Below, piece by piece: positions 14,839 to 17,199 of a stretch of DNA of 17,199 nt. Made by a program: the position numbers and the translations under genes. The DNA comes from Methanosarcinales archaeon (GTDB taxonomy: Archaea > Halobacteriota > Methanosarcinia > Methanosarcinales > Methanogasteraceae), in assembly GCA_030672345.1 (NCBI GenBank), contig DAOVGO010000160.1:1-17199 (forward strand), read 5' to 3'. Under the pieces are notes generated by a model. The model made no database searches. It was not told the origin of the DNA and saw nothing but the letters and a program-made list of their open reading frames with translations. Within the stretch, counting starts at the first letter, position 1; each line of letters opens with the position of its first letter.

Positions 14839-15069
14839 ATGAGACAACAAATAGAGCAGCGTCTTAAAGAACTCAAATCCGAATTTGAGTCAGGTCAGAA
14901 GATGCTGGCTGATCTGGAGGCGAGGCAGGCGAACCTGAGAGACTCTTTGCTGCGCATCAGTGGTGCGATTCAGGTGCTGGAAGAGGAACTGGCTGAAGAA
15001 AGCCAGCCCAGGACGAATGACATCGAGCAGCTTGAAGTGGTTCCTGAACCTGAGCCAACAACAGAATGA
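14839..15069 (+). CDS. Small coiled-coil protein
   Basis: This 76-residue protein is predicted by eye to be almost entirely helical up to residue 56, with a heptad-like pattern of Leu, Ile and Met in 'IEQRLKELKSEFESGQKMLA', 'DLEARQANLRDSLLRISGAI' and 'QVLEEELAEESQ'. An acidic, proline-rich tail ends 'PEPEPTTE'. GAGGCAGGAG at about 14821-14830 supplies a ribosome binding site for ATG 14839. Small coiled-coil proteins of this type often sit near fibre genes in phage-like loci, but I do not recognise a named family. Because the preceding fibre ends in a coiled coil, the two could interact, for example in fibre trimerisation or attachment; that is inference. It ends the tightly packed part of the operon, since an 80-base gap follows. 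Confidence 0.75.
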   Translation: MRQQIEQRLKELKSEFESGQKMLADLEARQANLRDSLLRISGAIQVLEEELAEESQPRTNDIEQLEVVPEPEPTTE

Positions 15070-15149
15070 AGAATTAAATATTACGGCATTAACGTTCAGT
15101 TTAGACGGTGCTTAAACGAGCCGAACATGAGTATTTGAGGTGATAGCGT
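15070..15149 (+). other. Intergenic gap with imperfect hairpin and AT-rich box
   Basis: This 80-base gap is the largest break in the dense gene run until 16359. It begins with an AT-rich stretch (GAATTAAATATTA, 15071-15083) that could be a promoter element. It contains an imperfect inverted repeat at 15094-15126: GTTC and GTTTAG on the left against CTTAAAC and GAAC on the right. No T run follows, so a classical terminator is not supported. GAGGTGAT at 15137-15144 is the ribosome binding site of the next gene. Separate control of the cargo gene is possible. Confidence 0.35.
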
Positions 15150-16358
15150 ATGACTGAAAGAGCAAGAATTTTAGCCAAAAAGACTGAGGCAAAGAAGGAG
15201 ACTTCAGTATCTCGAACACGAAAGACTGATTTATCTCGGTCCATGAATTCTCCTGTTGACCAGATCCTGTTCCTTCAAAGAACCATTGGCAACCAGGCAG
15301 TACAGAGGCTGATCGGGTCAGGGGCTTTGCAAACCACGCTTGCGATCGGCAAGCCAGGGGATATCTACGAGCAGGAGGCGGACAGGGTGGCGGAGCAGGT
15401 GTTGCGGATGCCTGAGCCGGAGGTGGAGCGGCAGGTGGAGGAGGAAGAAAAGGAACTTGTGCAGCCAAAACTTGTGGCAAATGCAGAGAATTCCATTCAA
15501 CGTCAGGTAGAGGAGGAAGAGGAGGAGGAGGAACTTCTTCAGACAAAGGAACTTACTGGTCACAAAGCCGAAATCATCCTCGATCTTGAATCCCGCATTC
15601 AAGCCATCGGGGGCGGCAGCCAGCCAATGACAGAATCTGAACGTGCCTACTTTGAGCCGCGCTTCGACCGTGATTTCAGCCAGGTGCGGGTACATGCAGA
15701 TGCACAAGCGGCTGAGTCGGCGCGGGTGGTGAATGCGCGGGCGTATACGGTGGGCCGGGATGTGGTATTCGGGGCGGGGCAGCATGCGCCGGGGACGAGT
15801 GAGGGGCGAAGGCTGATGGCGCATGAGTTGACGCATGTGGTGCAACAGAGAGCTGGAAACGTTCTTAAACCGGGCATTGCACCTTCGATACGGAGACAGG
15901 AGACAGCAGCCAGAACAGCGCCAGAGGTGGTAAACATAACGATCCAAAGGGATACGGAAACCGACCAATCTACTACCAGTACTCTAACCATAGGTTCCCA
16001 TACCCTATATTCTCTGGAACTGCCAGATCGCGACAACGCAGCAACGTGTGTTTCCGCGACTGCCAGCAGGATTCCTGCTGGCACCTATCAAGCACACGTG
16101 AGAATGAACGCCGATGGGGGGAATTGGCGCCTTGAGCTCGAAGGAGTTCCAGGAAGAACTAACATCCAGATACATACAGGGAATCGACCTAATGATATTA
16201 CAGGTTGTATTTTACCCGGAACGTCCAGAGGAGCCGATGTCGTGAATAGCAGCGTTGGTGCCAGGGACACAATCAGACAAGAAATAAATAACGCGGGAGC
16301 AGGAGCAACGATACAGGTAACCATCAGTGATCCGCCCGCAGCACCAACATCACCATAA
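15150..16358 (+). CDS. DUF4157 protein with DUF5675-like C-terminal domain, candidate eCIS cargo
   Basis: This 402-residue protein has the usual eCIS-linked DUF4157 layout. The N-terminal segment has 'MNSPVDQILFLQRTIGNQAV' and 'GKPGDIYEQEADRVAEQVLR', then acidic linkers ('QVEEEEKELVQPK', 'QVEEEEEEEELLQTKE'). The DUF4157 domain spans about residues 160-236, with the zinc-peptidase-type motif HELTH (H225, E226, H229) after 'GRRLMAHE'. Residues about 277-365 resemble DUF5675: 'TLYSLELPDRDN', 'IPAGTYQAHVRMN', 'WRLELEGVPGRTNIQIHTGN' and 'DITGCILPG', with a conserved His (H342) and Cys (C353). DUF4157 is a recognised marker of proteins loaded into eCIS, usually with a C-terminal effector domain. 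The His/Cys pair recalls L,D-transpeptidase-type active sites, which would suggest a cell-wall-related activity; this is speculative. GAGGTGAT precedes ATG 15150. Confidence 0.88.
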   Translation: MTERARILAKKTEAKKETSVSRTRKTDLSRSMNSPVDQILFLQRTIGNQAVQRLIGSGALQTTLAIGKPGDIYEQEADRVAEQVLRMPEPEVERQVEEEEKELVQPKLVANAENSIQRQVEEEEEEEELLQTKELTGHKAEIILDLESRIQAIGGGSQPMTESERAYFEPRFDRDFSQVRVHADAQAAESARVVNARAYTVGRDVVFGAGQHAPGTSEGRRLMAHELTHVVQQRAGNVLKPGIAPSIRRQETAARTAPEVVNITIQRDTETDQSTTSTLTIGSHTLYSLELPDRDNAATCVSATASRIPAGTYQAHVRMNADGGNWRLELEGVPGRTNIQIHTGNRPNDITGCILPGTSRGADVVNSSVGARDTIRQEINNAGAGATIQVTISDPPAAPTSP

Positions 16359-16473
16359 CGTGCCGTCAACTCGATAAAAAAGGAGTTTCAGAAAGTCGGG
16401 AAGGCTTGCCAACCGGGTTTGGGAAGTGTCATGGGTTGATGTGAGAAAGGTGATCGGAAGAGGTAGAAATTAG
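16359..16473 (+). other. Intergenic region between the two DUF4157 loci
   Basis: These 115 bases hold no convincing gene. A run of six A residues followed by GGAG (near 16375-16385) looks like a leftover ribosome binding site, but no open frame follows it. GGAAGAGGT at about 16455-16463 would serve the pseudogene start at 16474. No hairpin with a T run was found. Confidence 0.5.
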
Positions 16474-16924
16474 ATGAAAGAATCGGTTGCGATTACAAAA
16501 GAGGCGGATGCGAAAAAGAGCTTTTCGCCTACCAGGAGCGATAAAAGCATCAATCACGCTCGAAATGAGCCAGATCGGCAGCTCGGCTCTCTGATGGATG
16601 TGATAGATTCCATAAGAAGTGACGGCGGCACACCTTCGATGAAAGCATTGCATGAGCGGCATGTATACCGCACAGCGTGCACCAGTGCTTTCGGCACTGC
16701 AGCAGACGCATGGCAACCGGTATGTGCAGCGGGTGGTGACCGGGATTTAGGCGAGGCTTGCGGTCGGGCAGCCCGGGGATTTCTACGAACAGGAAGCGGA
16801 CAGGGTGGCGGATGCGGTGATGTGGATGCATGGGCTACAGGAGCAAGTGCCAGCCAGAAGAAACATCAGTAAGTTCTTGTTATTGCTGGCATGTGCCTCA
16901 GTGCGTTCACCAGTGATTTATTGA
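16474..16924 (+). pseudogene. Degraded DUF4157-type cargo gene (frameshift, in-frame TAG, truncated)
   Basis: Three pieces of a DUF4157 leader can be read. The first frame from ATG 16474 gives 'MKESVAITKEADAKKSFSPT' and continues to about 16655, resembling the N-terminus of the neighbouring DUF4157 protein. The frame then shifts by +1, where 'LSALQQTHGNRYVQRVV' continues the conserved 'LQRTIGNQAVQRLI' element. In that same frame a TAG at 16748-16750 stands where relatives have a sense codon (a Gln CAG is the simplest source). After it comes 'ARLAVGQPGDFYEQEADRVA', matching 'LAIGKPGDIYEQEADRVAEQ' next door, then unrelated sequence and a TGA at 16922. No HExxH motif and no effector domain remain. 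The 132-residue frame 16474-16872 is therefore not a real protein over its C-terminal half. Confidence 0.82.
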
Positions 16925-16942
16925 GAGTTAAGGAGGAATAAC

Positions 16943-17199
16943 ATGAGTTATATAGACAAAATCATTGAACATGTTGAAAATTTATCAACACTTGAAATTC
17001 GTACGGTTGTTGGTAATTTCACATGGGATGAAGATGAGAGAAAGATAACATACATAGACGAAGAAGCTAAAGTCATCATTACCCAGATAAATCTGGTTGA
17101 TGGTGATATCACAACAGCTTTTAGTGAGGAATTCCTGGAACCGCCATATGATAAGATTCGGGAATTTCACGATGAGAGGGAGAAACAGGGTCATGAAAT
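16943..17199 (+). CDS. Unrecognised acidic protein, 3' end outside window
   Basis: ATG 16943 is preceded by AAGGAGGAATAAC, a strong ribosome binding site, and the frame stays open to the window edge (85 complete codons). The product begins 'MSYIDKIIEHVENLSTLEIR', continues 'TVVGNFTWDEDERKITYIDE' and reaches 'EFLEPPYDKIREFHDE'. It is acidic, with no signal peptide or membrane segment in the visible part. I do not recognise the family. The DNA is clearly more AT-rich than the baseplate genes (about 37% GC over 16981-17040 by hand count). It lies downstream of cargo-type genes in the same orientation, so it may be another accessory gene or an eCIS-associated small protein. Confidence 0.7.
   Translation, partial: MSYIDKIIEHVENLSTLEIRTVVGNFTWDEDERKITYIDEEAKVIITQINLVDGDITTAFSEEFLEPPYDKIREFHDEREKQGHE

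Noticed and set aside
15094..15126. Rho-independent terminator
   Set aside because: The inverted repeat is imperfect, not GC-rich and lacks a following T run.
16748..16750. In-frame TAG in the second DUF4157 remnant read as pyrrolysine or stop read-through
   Set aside because: The same locus also has a frameshift and lacks the rest of the domain, so decay explains it better. The tail assembly gene also uses TAG as an ordinary stop, and no pyl genes are in view.
1..17199. Prophage or phage genome segment
   Set aside because: All tail-like modules are of the eCIS type with DUF6760 and DUF4157 markers, and no capsid, portal, terminase, integrase or lysis genes are seen. tRNA, rRNA and IS elements were also looked for and not found.

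Overview
The window is one long, tightly packed plus-strand operon for an extracellular contractile injection system (eCIS). These are phage-tail-like particles of the Afp/PVC/MAC family that eject a tube and spike loaded with cargo. The gene set and order (sheath, tube, assembly protein, DUF6760, LysM protein, gp27-like hub, gp5-like spike, PAAR tip, gp25-like, gp6/J-like wedge proteins, tail protein I-like, fibre, DUF4157 protein) are diagnostic. No capsid, terminase or lysis gene is seen, so this is not a prophage. The host is not resolved. GC is around the low fifties by eye, genes have strong AGGAGG-type ribosome binding sites, and eCIS loci are known in bacteria and archaea. Nothing here separates the two.

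Layout. Positions 1-1447 hold the end of a sheath gene, a tube gene, a tail assembly protein and a DUF6760 reading frame that has no usual start codon. Positions 1467-2834 encode a proline-rich, apparently disordered protein with a 312-bp internal duplication. Positions 2835-6006 hold the central hub and spike: LysM adaptor, gp27-like, gp5-like, PAAR and gp25-like. Positions 6006-12710 hold the baseplate wedge: a very large gp6/J-like protein, a short second gp6/J-like protein and a tail protein I-like protein. Positions 12747-15069 encode a trimeric-fibre-like protein and a small coiled-coil protein. Positions 15150-16924 hold a DUF4157 protein with a DUF5675-like C-terminus (the best candidate cargo) and the wreck of a second DUF4157 gene. 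From 16943 an AT-rich unknown gene runs off the end.

The genes mostly overlap by 1-4 bases or sit within about 40 bases of each other, which indicates co-expression and co-assembly. The AAA+ ATPase, tape measure and tail cap expected of an eCIS are not in the window and presumably lie beyond its edges. The most unusual points are: the DUF6760 frame, probably reached by frameshifting; a beta-rich module shared by two different baseplate proteins; an AT-rich domain inserted in the tail protein I-like gene; and the intact plus broken pair of DUF4157 cargo-type genes.
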